From Marchantia polymorpha subsp. ruderalis (Eukaryota; Streptophyta; Marchantiopsida; Marchantiales; Marchantiaceae), in assembly GCA_037833965.1 (NCBI GenBank), contig AP031355.1:24453501-24517500 (forward strand): a stretch of DNA of 64,000 nucleotides. The letters run 5' to 3'. Both the position numbers and the translations under genes were made by a program. Numbering within the stretch: the stretch's first letter is position 1; each line of letters starts with the position of its first letter. Below, in pieces: positions 30,354 through 43,596 of this stretch. The notes under the pieces were generated by a model, which was given only the letters and a program-made list of their open reading frames with translations, did not search any database and had not been told where the DNA came from.

Positions 30354-33300
30354 ACCGAACCATGCACCAATCTCGCACAGGCCTCCACGATCGACGACAA
30401 CCATGGGAGCACAACAATGCGCTCTGACCACCGGGGTTTAGACTTTTTGTAGCTGTAGATATATCCATATTCTTTCAATCAACATGCTGCATTCAGCTTC
30501 AAGAGCTGTTCTTGACACTAGGGAACCTGTAAATTAGTGTATAGTACAGAATTCAGAAATCTTAAACGGCAAAACTTATAAAGCCTTTAAAAATTTCAAC
30601 AAGCAAACCGATATTTTCCGCAACTTGTGTCGAGTCTTCCTCTCTCTTCCTCTTATTCTCGCTTCATCCGATTGACGATGCCGCTCACCAATTCAGATTG
30701 CTCGATCCTTTGTCTGACATTTTGGCCTTTCCACGACATGCGAATTTTTGTTTTAAATTGGCAATAAGAGCAAATGAATTTGATCGATTGCGTGCAGAGC
30801 TATTAGCCTGTCACCGAGGAGCGAAAGATTCAGGACTGCTGGTGAACTGCAGTGGGGTTCATTTTTTTACCTCTTCTCTTGCAATTTTTATTTGCTTATC
30901 GAGAACTTGGTCCTGATTCGTCCACGGCGGCTTCCGGGCCGAGACCTATTGCTAATCGATTGAATCGTTGTATTTGGCAGGGCCGGGCATTCAAACGTGT
31001 TCCACTTGCAGTTCCGTGTCCAGGTAAGCACTCAAATTTGACAGTTTACGACATGCAAGGCTGGAAGGAAACTTTTATTCCACCCCAACGATAAATCTCC
31101 TGACACGGGACTGAATCCGGTAAATTTACTGACGAGAGACGACAAAGGGACATCTCTCCAAGTTGCAGACAATGAGGTGGAACTCCATCTGGGGTTGCTG
31201 TAAAGACTTATCCTCATGAGGTGGATTTCTTTCTATCGTTGCAATCCTCATGTGGCCTTTGAATCAGCCTCAGCTGCAATAGCTTCAATCCATTCTTCCT
31301 CTCCAAAGTTGTCGACCTCGCAGAAGCCGGTGGTCCCAGCCATGGCTTCCTTCGCGCCCCCTGACTCCTCCGAAGACGCATCACGGCCGACCCGTGCTCG
31401 TCATCAGAGATCGGGTCTCTGGCATCTACCTTATCTGCCTACTTCGAGGGCCTCCTTCACGCTCGCGCTCATACCTCTGCTCATCCACATCGTTTCACCT
31501 CCTTCAAGGCCGTGGTGCTGAGTCCCTGGTCACCTCAGCTGCGCAATGCGGTCGTCTGACCTTGCCCGAAGAAACTATGCACCGGATAAAACCTACTACG
31601 AAGAGTCGACGGAATGAAGACTTGATAACATCACGGACTCGAGAGAGGAGGCAGAATTGACTTCTCGACCATGGTCTCGGTTTCAGACGACGATGTGTGC
31701 GTCGATTTCTCGCCGCCAGTTTGACATCATGTAAGTAAGTATACGGCGCAACAGGGAACTCTTTGACGCATCTCGCAAGATACGGGGAGTCTACAAGTGT
31801 CAGCTCCTTTTAGCTCCTGGACGAAAGCCGATCGCTTTTCCACGGAGGCCTTCTTTATACCACCATGAGAGACGAGGTCGAGTAAAAGGTTCCACCGTAA
31901 AAATCGCACAGCTATCAGCCACCCAGTTTTTCGTTCTTTTATTGGTGGGACACGCTGCTTTGCGGCCGTTTGGCCCTCGACATATCTCGCCACCTGTTTG
32001 TTCACCACAGGATTCGGAGCCAGTGATCTGGTTTAGATACAAGTGTACCCTTTCTCTTGCTGGGTCCCAGGCACCAGGCCTGGTCATTTTTTGGAGATTT
32101 CCCTCTTCGCTGACCCGTCCGCCATGGCTCGGGGTTCAGCAGTTCATGGCCCAATTCTGGTATTCTACTTATATTTGTCGGCGGGGAATGCCCCTGTATC
32201 CGGATTTCCCGCAGGAAATTGCATCGGGCTTCGGGCGGTTCATCATCTTCATAACTCCGGCCACTGATACTGGACCTGTAACTCGATAGGACAGAAGTGG
32301 AAATGACCCAGACGTCATTTATTCAAGGAAAGTCCCATGATATACAGAATTCCGGTTCTTTGAAAAATCCTCATGAGATTGCTGAGCTGTATTTAGCATC
32401 GTCCTGACGTGTGGAGTGCTGGTAAGCAGTTCCAGCCCAGAAAACAGAGCGTATTTGCACAGAGCTCTCCCTCGAATGGAAACGTGTCTTTCCTATACTT
32501 TCATGAGTGCAGCCCGCTTGCTCAGAGGTCAATGTCGGAAGTTGCATGGAGTGGAAACGGTGTTCCAACTTCCCAGACAAAATTTTATTCGACATACTTT
32601 TGGAAGCTTCACTGGAGACAGACCATCGGGTAACGAATTGTGAACATCCAGTTCTGGTTAGAATGCTCAACGTCCAATCTTCACAGAGCATATGCACACA
32701 TCTGCACGGGACTGGCTGATCCAATCAACTTTCCTCCGAGAAGAAGATAGGGAGACCCAGAGAGGATCTTTCGTCTCAATTACTCTTCGATTGGATAAGT
32801 AGGAGTGTTTAGTAACGACGAGACCAGTTTATGTTACATGCGCAATGCTACCTCAAAAATCCACCTGAACCTCACATTCGTCCTTTGGCTCTTCGATACC
32901 TCAAGGCCAAATGTGTTACATTGACATTTTGTATGGTTTTGTCGGGAGTGGTGGACTTTGGAGGCGTCCCAACGAGAAAGGCAGTGGCTGGTCGGTGATC
33001 TTGTAAACGAGGCTTTTAGTGCAAAGCCTTCTCTGCATTCAAAAGCCTGTGATATATATTATCAGTGAGCGGCAGAAAGACAAACATCAATCGTGTGCCC
33101 AATCAGAACAACAGCTTATTTTCACAAGCGGTCGATAAATGCAAGAGCTCGGGAGTACTTGGATTTTTGCACTTAATTGTTCTTAAAGTGCTCTGGACCT
33201 ACCATGGACAGTTATAGCGTGAGCAATTCCATATGTTTACAACCTTTCTAACTGCTAATGCACTCAACCGGATTACTTCCGTTAGCAGATTGTTGATCAA

Positions 33301-35519
33301 TTCAAGTTTTACAGGTAACTGAAAATGCAACTGCATTTGCAAAGAAAAAACCATCCCATATAACATCAATGAAACATACTGTATCACGCAAGTAATTGAT
33401 TTGGAGCCAGATTTTCTCTTATAGACCACTACGACTGATTCCTCTTTTAAAAGAATCATCTGAAGTAACTATGATCTTTTGAATCTTTAAATGTTCAAAA
33501 AAGTGATGGGTCTAAGTAACTTTAAAACTCAAAACATGTGGTGGGTCTTACTTCCAATCTCCTATGGTTGGCCCATCTAATCTATCAAAGAAATCATAGG
33601 CTTGGACTCACAGAAGGTGAAGCATTAGAAGGATGTCTTCATTTTAAAAGATATATGTATTATTTAAAGTAGAGGATCACAGTTAAATCTTATATGTGGT
33701 CTGTATTCAGTGAAACTCAAACCAAATATGTTTGTGTCAGAGCTATTCACACTCCACTCAGTCTTTATGTCTGACGCATTCAAGGTCAACCTGAAAGGAG
33801 GACATTTTGACCAAGGGTAGAGATTTAGTGGGGTTTTCACCATGATAGTAAAACAAATAACACCGTGTACATCTTCCACAAGTGAATATTGTCCATTATC
33901 TGATCTGCATAACTCGGCATGACCCTCCCGTACGATCTGAATGCTGCCTAAGATCACTAGAAATACTCGTAGAGGACCATGACACAAGAAAGAGGACCAT
34001 AGCAGAAGCCAAAAGAAGTGAAGAACGGACTATATTAAACCAAACTAGTGTAATTATAAGAAGAAATATAAAGAACAAAATATTCACTTAACCCTTTATG
34101 AGCTATCCACATCTAAAGATCCTCAACTCGATGACGTTGATGTTGTAGCACCAGCATGAGTCTCATCCTAAGATGATAAGTCATGGCCAACCATGTTGCA
34201 AGAGATCTACTTGTGCTCTTGGTGCATGAACTTCAAGCTCCTTGATTCTCTGGCACAACTGAGAGGGGAGCAAAGTGGATAGCACAACTGATGGAAAAGA
34301 TCCCATCAAGACTTGCAAAGGGGACAAAAAAAACAACCAGGTGCACGAATCCAATAGTATCACCATGAAAAATATGATCTACTATATCCAAACTATATGA
34401 ACAAATTATCTATAAACAAATAAGAGTTTGATGTTGCATCATCTCATGTGATTGCTTTGCTTTAATATGATTTATGTACTTTGTAGAGCAATGAAAACCT
34501 GTCAGTCTAAAATAATCTACTCAATTTTTAAATTTTCTAGAAAGGAAATTCTCATATAGACTAAGTATAATAGGCTCTTTCACAAACATATCGATTCTAC
34601 ATCCATAACTAATCCCACATTGTCCTTTACTTATAGACAATTGTGAGTATGCCACACTCTGCCATCCATATTAATTATTCAAATATCATCTCCTTGGAAA
34701 ATTCTCACATGTATGATGGATAATAATTATGTTGAAATTAAACATGATAATTATCTACAATCTACTATAATATCTACTGATTTGAGAGTATCTATATTTT
34801 GATCCTCTCAATCAAATATAGATTGAGAGGATCTAATGTTAGTAGATCACTACTAACATTCTGTTGACAGCGAAGCAAATCAACATTCTCTTCATGTAAC
34901 AGAAAAATCATCTTTGGACGCCATTGCAAAGAACTCATTTCTAATGGGGACCTGACTATCTGTCATGTGCCTCAATGACAACTGCAGGCTAAATTTAAAG
35001 TTGATCATACTCATACCTGAACAATGAAAACCTACACGAAGAATTGAAGCCCAACCAAATCTCAGTCTGAAAACATGTTGTAGCCAAAATATAAAACTTG
35101 AATATTTTTCAAGAGCATGATTATAAGTGAAACAATATGGTAAAAAGCATTCTCAAAGTTACTAAGAATGAATGTAGAGCCTGCTAAATCAAGTAAGTCG
35201 TTTGTAAACCTTTAATTTAATGTATGGATAAGATGAAGATGAGGCCAAAGTCTCTTTCGATAATTTTATCATAAAAAAAAACGAGATAGACTAGAACATT
35301 AGCACAATAAAAGAACATAAGCTCAATTACAAATCAAAAGCTATTATTGAAAATCTCCAATCTTATACCAATTTTAAAATTAATTGAATTTTCTTATAAA
35401 ACCATCTCTCCGACTCAACTTTTGATGTCTCATGCATAAAGATTTCAAATTAGATGAACTACATATTATAATAAATTAGTTGCTTTTCAAAGCTATGTGT
35501 GCTAATAAGAATGACAGGT
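30354..35519. other. Spacer between the MFS gene and element A
   Basis: It begins with the MFS 3' UTR. 30.7-32.8 kb has moderate GC with several short frames (e.g. 31216-31521 +, 32371-32724 -) and no recognisable product. From 33.0 kb the sequence is AT-rich. No RNA gene or transposon protein was recognised apart from the hairpins listed separately. Confidence 0.5.
34801..34860. repeat. Two adjacent perfect hairpins
   Basis: Hairpin 1 has arms 34801-34813 (gatcctctcaatc) and 34821-34833 with a 7-base loop. Hairpin 2 has arms 34835-34845 (aatgttagtag) and 34850-34860 with a 4-base loop. Both are perfect and they are one base apart. Imperfect echoes (attgagagtatctatatt, atctactataatatctactg) lie just upstream. 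Likely a foldback or MITE remnant. Confidence 0.85.
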
Positions 35520-35710
35520 TGTAATAACCCACTAAAGGCTAAAACTGCAATATAGTGGTAGAAAGGTAGAACCCACAAGGACAGAGGAACACACAGGGTA
35601 CAAAGTGTGACGTTTAACAGACTATTGAGGAGTTTGAATTCTTAGGCGACTGTCACTCCCATAAATACTGCAAGTGTCCACTCGGAGCGCACTTGGAGGT
35701 CGCACAGTGC

Positions 35711-35713
35711 AGC

Positions 35714-35743
<30 letters not shown>
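35711..35743. repeat. (AC)n microsatellite in element A
   Basis: A run of AC dinucleotides in the 3' part of element A. Element B has the same run, shorter, at 45489-45507, so this is an ancestral feature of the family that varies in length. Confidence 0.9.
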
Positions 35744-35744
<1 letters not shown>

Positions 35745-36538
35745 CTGAAACTACAGAAACACAACCCAGAGATCCGTTAGGACCTCTACTCAAGATTTCA
35801 GGGGGAAGGTCCCTCAAGAGTACCCTCAGCGAAGCTGCGGGTAGTGACTCCCAACTCCGGCTTTTACAACACTTCCACTAGCTTGCTGCTAGCATAGGAA
35901 ACCCGGTTTGGACTGCCTACTTCGGATCGAAGTCACTCATACGCGGTGAACAACACTATCAACTCACAAAACGCGCAGAAAACACAGGTCCGCACAGAAG
36001 GACTCACTGAGAAACATTCCAGTAACACACCATAACAGTCTATTGAAGAGTTTGAATTCTCAGGCACTTGTCATTCCCAGAAATACTACAGGGGTTACCC
36101 AGAAGGCACCTGCTGCAGCGTAACCTGAATTTACAACCAAGGCTTACACGAAGTAGCAAAACTTCACTTTGGCATTCAGGGGAAAAATCCCGAAGGAGTA
36201 CAATCAGGAACAAACACTCGAAGGTGTAGGGGCAAAACTATTCAAGTATCTAACTAGTCACTGGCTCTGAGCATCGGCAATCACCCGCAGGTGTAGATCC
36301 GAACTACTCAAGTCTCTAACCAATGTACTAGCTCTGAACATTCGGCCGAAGACCTTCAGCTACAAAATGCGGAACGCCAAGTTGTAGCTCCTCTGGCGTG
36401 GTGACAGAACTAAGGACACAAACACGCAGAGAAAATGAGTTCCTGATCTGCACTTCCGAAACTGGAAAAATCCCAAGGCAAGACGCCTTGAACTACTTTA
36501 TACCTTCTAAATCCTAACTAGCACTACACTGCACTATG

Positions 36539-39500
36539 CTATGCGCCTGCACGGAACCACGCTACACTACACTCCGCGGAACTTGTGCTTCGCCTCCTGC
36601 GCGACGGACTGCCGCGCACTAACTCCCTACCCTGCCAGTCTTCAGCTCGACTGCGCAGTCCCAAACGCTGCAACGCCGCGGACACCTCCGCCTGGAGGGT
36701 GGACATGGTATCCCGCGCCTTCGACAGAAAGGAGTCTAACTTCTTCGCTACCCGCCGCCGACTCCTACTGTCACCTGTCAACAACCCGGTTGCACGAATC
36801 TCCAACTCACGCAGTGTGAGTTTCTCTTGCGCCGCCACTTCCCAGTGGGCGTAGCCCTTGAGACAGTGGGCGACTCGCCTCGCCATCTCCTCCTTCGTGC
36901 GATCTGCCTCTCGCTTGCGATCATCTTCAATTACTACCAACTGCGATTCGGCCTCCGCACGCTGATCTCTCAATTCCCTGCACTCCGACTGCAGCCTGCG
37001 GATTAAATCCTCATCCGCCTGTCGTGCGAACTGACACTCCGCCAACAACCGCGTCTGTCGCACGAGCTCCTCTGACAGAACCTGATTCTGAGTCTTCTCA
37101 GAAATCAGCTCTTCTAGTCTCTCCTTCTTCAATGTGTCGTAGTGGGTGTGCGACTTCCGCACGAGATTATACTGTCCCCACAAGCATTCATGCTTCTCCC
37201 GCAGCTCCTTAAGTTCCCGGTCCACCCGAGCTAGTAGCTTGCTGGTGTGGACTTTAGTGCGAGTCCGCCTGCGCACTAACTCGACGTAGGACCCAGGCTG
37301 GCGAGGATCCGCGTAAATATCAAATTTGCGATCCAAGTACCTCAGCAGAGGTACTACCTGCTCACAGAGCGCCGCCGCCGGCGCACCAACGATTTCCTCC
37401 TCCTCCTCGGTGTCTCCCGATCCCGACATTGCTTCCGTGGATCCTCCTTCGTCATCATCCAAGGGAAGGATTTCGGTCGCCATTGATTGCGTTGGCGACT
37501 TGCCCGAGTGGGGCTGCGAGTGGTCTGCGGGTGCTGCCGCCGATGGCACTCCTGCAGCTTCGCTGCTCCCCGCTAAAATGTCCAAGGCGGTGGGTGAATG
37601 TGGCCGTGCTACATCCCCATCATCCGCCTGTCGAGCGTCGATCGTCGCTCCTTCGCCGCCGACGTCCGCCGCCGAAGACGATTGAGCGGGATGTGTCTGC
37701 GCGGGGTGTAATTGCGCATCGCGCACTCGAATTTCGTCCCGCGGACGTACAACCTGCTCCTCGGTTAGGTCCTGCGCGAGGGCTGCGCCTGAACTGCGCG
37801 TAGGCGCAATTTCCGGCGCCTGGTCCGCCGCAAGCGCAGCACCGAAGGCGACAGAGCCGAAGGCCGCTCGCCTGATGTACCTGGGCCCGAAGGCCCTACC
37901 GCCGAAGGCGCATCTGCCGGCGGATTACCCGCCGAAGGTGCGGTCCCCGCACGCTCCCTGCTAAAGACTCGATGGCCCGAAGGCCCTGGCGCCGAAGGCG
38001 CAAATCGCGGCGTGTTATACGCCGGAGGGTCTGGTCCCGAAGGCCCTTGACCCGAAGGCGGATCTTCCGCCGGCTCCTTCCCCTTCCTACGTTGTACCGG
38101 GGGTGAATCCTGCCTACTCGTAGACGGCCGCCTGTGCTTAGGCGAACTTTCTCTGCCTACGCGTAGGCAGAGGTCCACGTCTGCAAGAGGTCGCCTATCC
38201 GCTGGAAATCGCCTGTGCGTAGGCGGAACACTCGTCCGCATCGCACGTGGTAACTCCGGAGGACCTTGTTCCGCAGGCCCCTGGCCCGAAGGCCGCCTCT
38301 CGTCCGCCGGAGGTGTAGCGTGGTCCGCCGCTCCTGCGGACTTCCGCGCTCTCCCGATCATCTCCACTGACGCACTTCCCTTCTCCGTGGCGATCGTCGC
38401 CGTGTCCGCGCTGCTGGCTGGTAACACAAGCCTGCGCGTCTTCTGCTTCGGCCGGCTGCACACTTCGTGCAGTGGCCGCTGTCGTATGGGAACAGTGGGT
38501 TCTCGATGCTACTCCTCCTCTGGTTCCTCTCTCCATCTCCGCTTCCGCGGCACTCTTGCTGCGGGTGTGCTTCTTCCTTCGTCCCGCCGGGTCGGCGGAG
38601 TAGAAGCTGGTGAATCCTCTACATCGGTGTCGACCTCGTTATCCCGCACATACTTCCCGGGATTGTCGACGGACAATGGCGGAAAGCGAGCGAGCTCCGC
38701 CGCGGTCAAATAGTTCCTCTGCCGATAGAAGTTTATCAAGAAAGGGGAGAGGTGATTGAGAGTTCCCCCCTTCTCCTCGTAGGCGTGCTGTCGCATCACT
38801 CTATGCAGGATGCTCGCCTAGTGAACTGGAGCTCCGGCCAAGATGAGCTCCACAAAAGAAACCTGCCACAAGATGATGTATGAGGTGCGGTGTGGGTGCA
38901 ACAATTGCAGCAGCGCCGCCGCTACAGTTCGGCGGAACCGATCTTTGTAGTCGCGGGTCTTGTACCCGTTCTTGGTAGACCTCTCCCGCTTGAACAATTC
39001 CACAAATTGCGCTTCGTCCTGCTTCGTCACCTTGACGCTCTCACTATCAAATAGGAGGTACCCGTCGGTGCCGGCACACATCCCTAATGCCTGCGCCCAA
39101 TCGTGGACGGTCCACCGATCTACGTGCGGACGCAATCCGCGCGTAGGTTGTCGCTCCGCATCCAGCCATTCGCGCACCATGTCTACACATATGTAATTCC
39201 ACCCCCACAGCAAGAAATCAAGCTTCCTTGCAATCAGCCGCTCCTCGAAAGCACGCAACCCGTTCTGTGGAAGCCGGAGCGGCAACATCCGCAACCTGTT
39301 CACTCTTGACATTGCGTTCTTGAACTTTGCTTGCGCAACAACTCTTTCTCTGCTCTGCTCGAGCTTCTTGCTTCCTCTGCAAACTCTAATCTCCCTCAAT
39401 TCCAAATCGCGCGCACCAAATTCTCTCTTAGTCACCAAGCAATCCTCCACGCGGCGATGTCTAGAATGTTTAACAGCTAGCAAGTGGACGCGCGCAGCTC

Positions 39501-39564
39501 GCACTAGAAAGTGAAATCGCGAATTCAAGAATGGGGCGTACTCCGTTTCCTGGTCGAAGGTCAT
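36539..39564 (-). pseudogene. Element A large ORF, broken
   Basis: The counterpart of the 1045-residue protein of element B, present in several open pieces. The N-terminal Trp-rich domain (KLDFLLWGWNYICVDMVREW), the Pro/Ser/Gly-rich linker, the acidic stretch and the coiled-coil tail ending CSVAWFRAGA are all recognisable. Differences from B in the coiled coil are mostly conservative, which suggests the protein was under selection while the two lineages diverged. About three or four breaks; not functional as it stands. Function unknown. Confidence 0.7.
38151..38172. repeat. 22-bp perfect palindrome in element A coding region
   Basis: Centred on the ACGCGT core of GCCTACGCGTAGGC and extended by ctct/agag arms. 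One of many short palindromes of the A/B/C elements, here inside the linker-coding part. Confidence 0.85.
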
Positions 39565-40818
39565 GGTCGGCTCTCGGTCGTGAAGGTCGAATCACTTGAT
39601 GGCCGTGCCGGCTCCGCGCTATAACGGCCTCCTCTCTCACGCGCGGCTTCACGCTCCGCCGACGCCGACTTAACTCACACGCTCGAATTGGCAATTTGAA
39701 CTCCGCTAGCGTACTACGCCGCGGACATGGGTGCGCAGCGCCGAAGGCGGATTTCTCGCCTTGCGCGCTACACTCGTTCGTACTAATCTTTGGCCAATCC
39801 CTCTCCGCCGAAGGCGATCGTCCGCGCATCGGACAAAAGTCGAACTCCCTTCTGCGTAAGCGGAATCCCCGGCGGAATCTCCGCCGGCGCGGAACTTCAT
39901 CTGCCTGTGCGTAGGCAAATTCCGTCCGCCTATCAAATGTTCGTCCGCGCTGCTGCGCTGGCGCCGAAGGCGTTGACCGCGGTCAACAGACTCCGTCTAG
40001 TCTGTCCATTTCTCTCGCCTCTCCGTCGGCGCTCTTGTCGCCGTAACCCCGACCGGCCGAAGGCGCACTCATCCGTTCCGTCCGTACGGTCCGTACGGAT
40101 TTTACTACTCCGTTGGGTCCTCTCCCGTCCGCGCTGCTGCGCTAGCGCCGAAGGCGCCGTACAATTTCCAACCCCGAAGGCGCATTTCCAGGGCCGAAGG
40201 CGGATTTCCCGCCGACGCCGAAGCGCCTGTGCGTAGGCGAACTTCGCTCGTCCGCCTGCTCAAAGGTGTTAATCCTCCCCGCCTACGAGTAGGCGACATT
40301 CGCGGAGAACATCCCGCCGACGTCAAACCCTATTTCGCCTACGCGTAGGCGGACTTTCTCCCGTCCGCGCATAGGACAAACTTTCCTCGCCTACTCGTAG
40401 GCGAGAAGCTGAGTGTCTTGCGACCTTCATAACTCCCGGAATCCTCCTCCGTTTGTGGCGTTCTTGGGCTCGTTAGAATCAGCGCGTCGAGATCTTTCCA
40501 ACAAGACCCTAACCAAGTCGAGGCGTTTGGAGATTGACCAGATTCTGAAGGATTCCTCTAGCGCCGAAGGCATAGCGCCGAAGGCGGATTTCGCACCTTG
40601 CGCCGAAGGGGTTATTCCTTCAGAGCCCGCATGTAGGGTGGTGTCTGTCCCCGACGTTGCACCCAACTCCTGGATTCTATGAGTTCTCTCGAGAATCTCT
40701 GCGATCTTCCAGTTTCACTCTATTTTGATGCACCGAGGGCTATTTACACTGTTGCCGCGGTACAGTTTTCCAAAAAATGTTTTAATTTCCTCAAAAATAC
40801 CAAAAGTGGGGTACCACA

Positions 40819-41883
40819 AAGGTATATATGAAGGTATATTAAAGTGCATATGTGTTCATGTTCTACACTCATTTTATGACACATACGGATTAGAGCATTG
40901 TTGTTTGTATTTTTTCCGGTGTGACTTGTTATGTTGTCATTATACTACTGTTTTAGCTATACGAAAATCTAATTCATGACAATGATTCTTTACTTGAGCA
41001 TTACAAAGAGCACTACGTAAGACTAGAAACCTCCAATTTAATAAATTTATAAGGTAAAATTTAAATTTTCTCTAAAATGTTTTTACCTAAATTTCCCAAT
41101 AAAAAAAGAATAAGAACGTACATAAATAATGATGAGTATTTTTGCATCTTAAAGTACTAACTTCATCCAAGTGAGCAAATGTATAATATTGAGATTAACA
41201 TGATATTTTTGATATGTTGTTATCTAGTACATCGATAATGGATATCATAGTGTGTTCATTCAGATCAGTATGAATCATAATAACCACATTATGTTATTGT
41301 ACATTAGATTACAAGTGAATATTTTCTAGCTAGTGGTTTCATGGATTGTATACTATACTAAGTAGCAATATAAGCTTTGAAAATATACATATTAAATTAT
41401 TTTTAGAATTTTGAATTTAATATTCTCAAAATAACGGATTTCAAAACGTGAATTAAAAAAAAGTTGCTTACTAAAAACACCTACATATTTTTTTACTGGG
41501 TTGAGACTTGAACACATCCTTGTTTTATTTTATTTGACCTGAATGCATGGAACCAACCAGTAGAATTGATTTTAAGAGGTTGATTTCAATTCCTCATAAT
41601 TGTTTATTACAAACAAGCTACACTAAATAATTTTTAGGAAGTTTAGTACAAATTAAGCATTTATAAAAATTTATGAAATTTTCTAATTTAAATGTCTTAA
41701 ATGTTTTAATCTCTTATTAAATGTCTCTCTATAATTTGTCTCTACTTGGTAGATTTTTTATTTTTTATTTCACCATTGGATTAAGTTTTTCTGATATATT
41801 TATATCACGGTGATGTCATGTATTTTTGTATTTACTATTTGTAGTCGTCGTTCTAATGTTAGTGGTCAAAAGTTATATAGTCA
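40819..41883. other. AT-rich spacer between element A and the gypsy element
   Basis: About 1.1 kb, very AT-rich, with no coding or repeat structure recognised. It matches in composition the DNA left of element A and right of the gypsy element, so it is probably the original host DNA. Confidence 0.55.
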
Positions 41884-41956
41884 AGTTGTAGTATTTGAAT
41901 GTGTAAACTCTCGTGTATTATGTGTGTGAGTATCATGTTAACGATGTATAGTGTAT
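41884..41956. repeat. Possible terminal repeat remnant of the gypsy element (left)
   Basis: Resembles 55061-55149 with gaps: both have agttgt, then ctctcg, then atgtgtg, then catgtta-cgatgtat. The pair lies at the two outer edges of the gypsy-derived sequence, as degraded LTR pieces would. The full LTR length could not be determined. Confidence 0.35.
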
Positions 41957-42062
41957 AACAATTGTCATGTGTATCGACGTTGGTGTCGATTTGAGTACAG
42001 ACACGTTAGATTTGAGTTTGAGGGGAGATACACGTTGGGACGTCCTGCACGTTGGGTCCGTC

Positions 42063-42342
42063 ATGAATATCCCAGTCCCCAAGATGCCCCTTCTGTAGGC
42101 CATACTTGCGCAACGCTCTCTTCATCGTCTAGACAACACGCTCAGCCAAGCCATCCGCCTCTTGATGATCTCGAGACGTGGTCCGGTGATCAATCAGCGT
42201 CTTGTCACACAAAACCTGAAACTCACCCTGGAACTCTGTCCCCTGATCGGTCAACACCTCAGCTGGTGCACCAAAGTGACTAAGCACCCTGTCAAGAAAA
42301 GCATATGCTACTCCCTCACTCGCCTTGTCAGGTAATGCCACC
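42063..42342 (-). pseudogene. Gypsy integrase, distal catalytic-core part (fossil)
   Basis: Recognised by PDKASEGVAYAFLDRVLSHFG and VLTDQGTEFQGEF, the region around the second catalytic Asp of a retroviral-type integrase. It is separated by element C from the proximal core and is part of the fossil element. Confidence 0.85.
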
Positions 42343-42814
42343 TGTGAGCCTAAACTCCCCACCCTTCAGCATTTGTAGTCCAGGTGGGGGTTCGAGCTCC
42401 CATAATCTAACTTCTCTGATCTCAACCATGTGGTCAAAGTGTATTCAAGACAATGAGATCATAAACACTTGCTCTTTCACAGACAAATTATCCAAAACTG
42501 AAAATAATAACTTGCTGTCTGCTATCTCCACAAGAGCAGCAGACAAGCTCTTTGTTACATAAAGATCTAACCCAACTCTGGGTGACTTTCTCAATACCAC
42601 AATCGCTGTGGTCTATCCTAGCTCCGAGTTCCACTCCCAATTCCTACTCAGATTTCAGTGTCGATTTCTCAGCATCCACCTTCAGACCCCACCAGATTCC
42701 TCTCTCAGATTCAACTCTCCCTTTTCAGTTTCAAATTCTGATCCTTATTCTCAAATTTCAGTCTCAGATTTCGCTTCACTCACAGCTACCATTCTCAGGT
42801 CTTCCACTCTGATC

Positions 42815-43122
42815 TCGGATCCCACTCACAGATTACACTTCAATCTCAGATCCCACTCACGGATTTCACTTCAATCTCGGATCCCACTCACAGATTACAC
42901 TTCAATCTCGGATGCCACTCACAGATTACACTTCAATCTCAGATCCCACTCTCAGGTCTTCCACTCACAGATTACACTTCAATCTTAGATCCCACTCTCA
43001 GGTCTTCCACTCACAGATTATAATTCAATCTCAGATCCCACTCTCATGTCTTCCACTCACAGATTACACTTCAATTTCAGATCCCACTCTCAGATCTTCC
43101 ATTCCGATTTCAGCTCCCACTC
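42815..43122. repeat. Two-length minisatellite in element C
   Basis: Units begin at 42815, 42846, 42877, 42908, 42939, 42985, 43031 and 43077. The first four are 31 bp, and the later ones are 46 bp because they carry an extra 15-bp word (tctcaggtcttccac). The unit reads roughly tcagatcccactcacagatt followed by acacttcaatc. Confidence 0.9.
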
Positions 43123-43596
43123 ACAGATTTTCCACATCAGATACAACTCTCTACCCACGAGAGGTTGCTTCCTCCTACTTCGAACACTCCACACTCCCCT
43201 CCTAATCCTCACCACTCCCTTGCGAAAATCACTCACATCCACACTCTATTCCAGCGACCAATCCCACCAGCGTCACCACACAATGGCACACCACACGATC
43301 TCTATCCCCAGGCTGAAAATTCCTCTCCAACGTTCAAGGGCCGAGTCACCCACAGCCCGCGTGAATGTCATTCCCGCGATGATGTGCAACGGCCTGGCTC
43401 CCATGTGCAACTTCATGCCCCGCCGCTGCCACACCTGTACAGTCTTTATTTATGATCACGTCAACATCCGCCGTCCGAAATTGTCTTCCGCTCACCGCCG
43501 AAGGCATCCCCCCGCCGAAGACACTCTTCTGCACCTTTGCCAATCTATAACAGTCACCCCGACGCCTATAACTCACAGATTCCTGCCTCGTTTGAA

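Larger units (their letters stand above)
35520..40818 (-). mobile_element. Element A: TG...CA element with a broken large ORF (older copy)
   Basis: A 5.3-kb sister of element B. It starts TGTAATAACCCACT at 35520 and ends ggggtaccaca at 40818. The flanking 5-mers caggt (35515-35519) and aaggt (40819-40823) match in four of five places, so a target duplication is likely. The two ends form an imperfect inverted repeat (13 of the first 20 positions). No long terminal repeats and no transposase or polymerase domain were found. On the minus strand it has a GC-rich leader, a large ORF related to that of B but interrupted in a few places, and about 1 kb of 3' sequence. It is inserted in AT-rich spacer. 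It could be a TIR element or a very long solo LTR. Fossil state; older than B. Confidence 0.75.

Noticed and set aside
42815-43122. CRISPR-like array
   Set aside because: The units are directly adjacent with no unique spacers, and the DNA is plant nuclear; it is a minisatellite.
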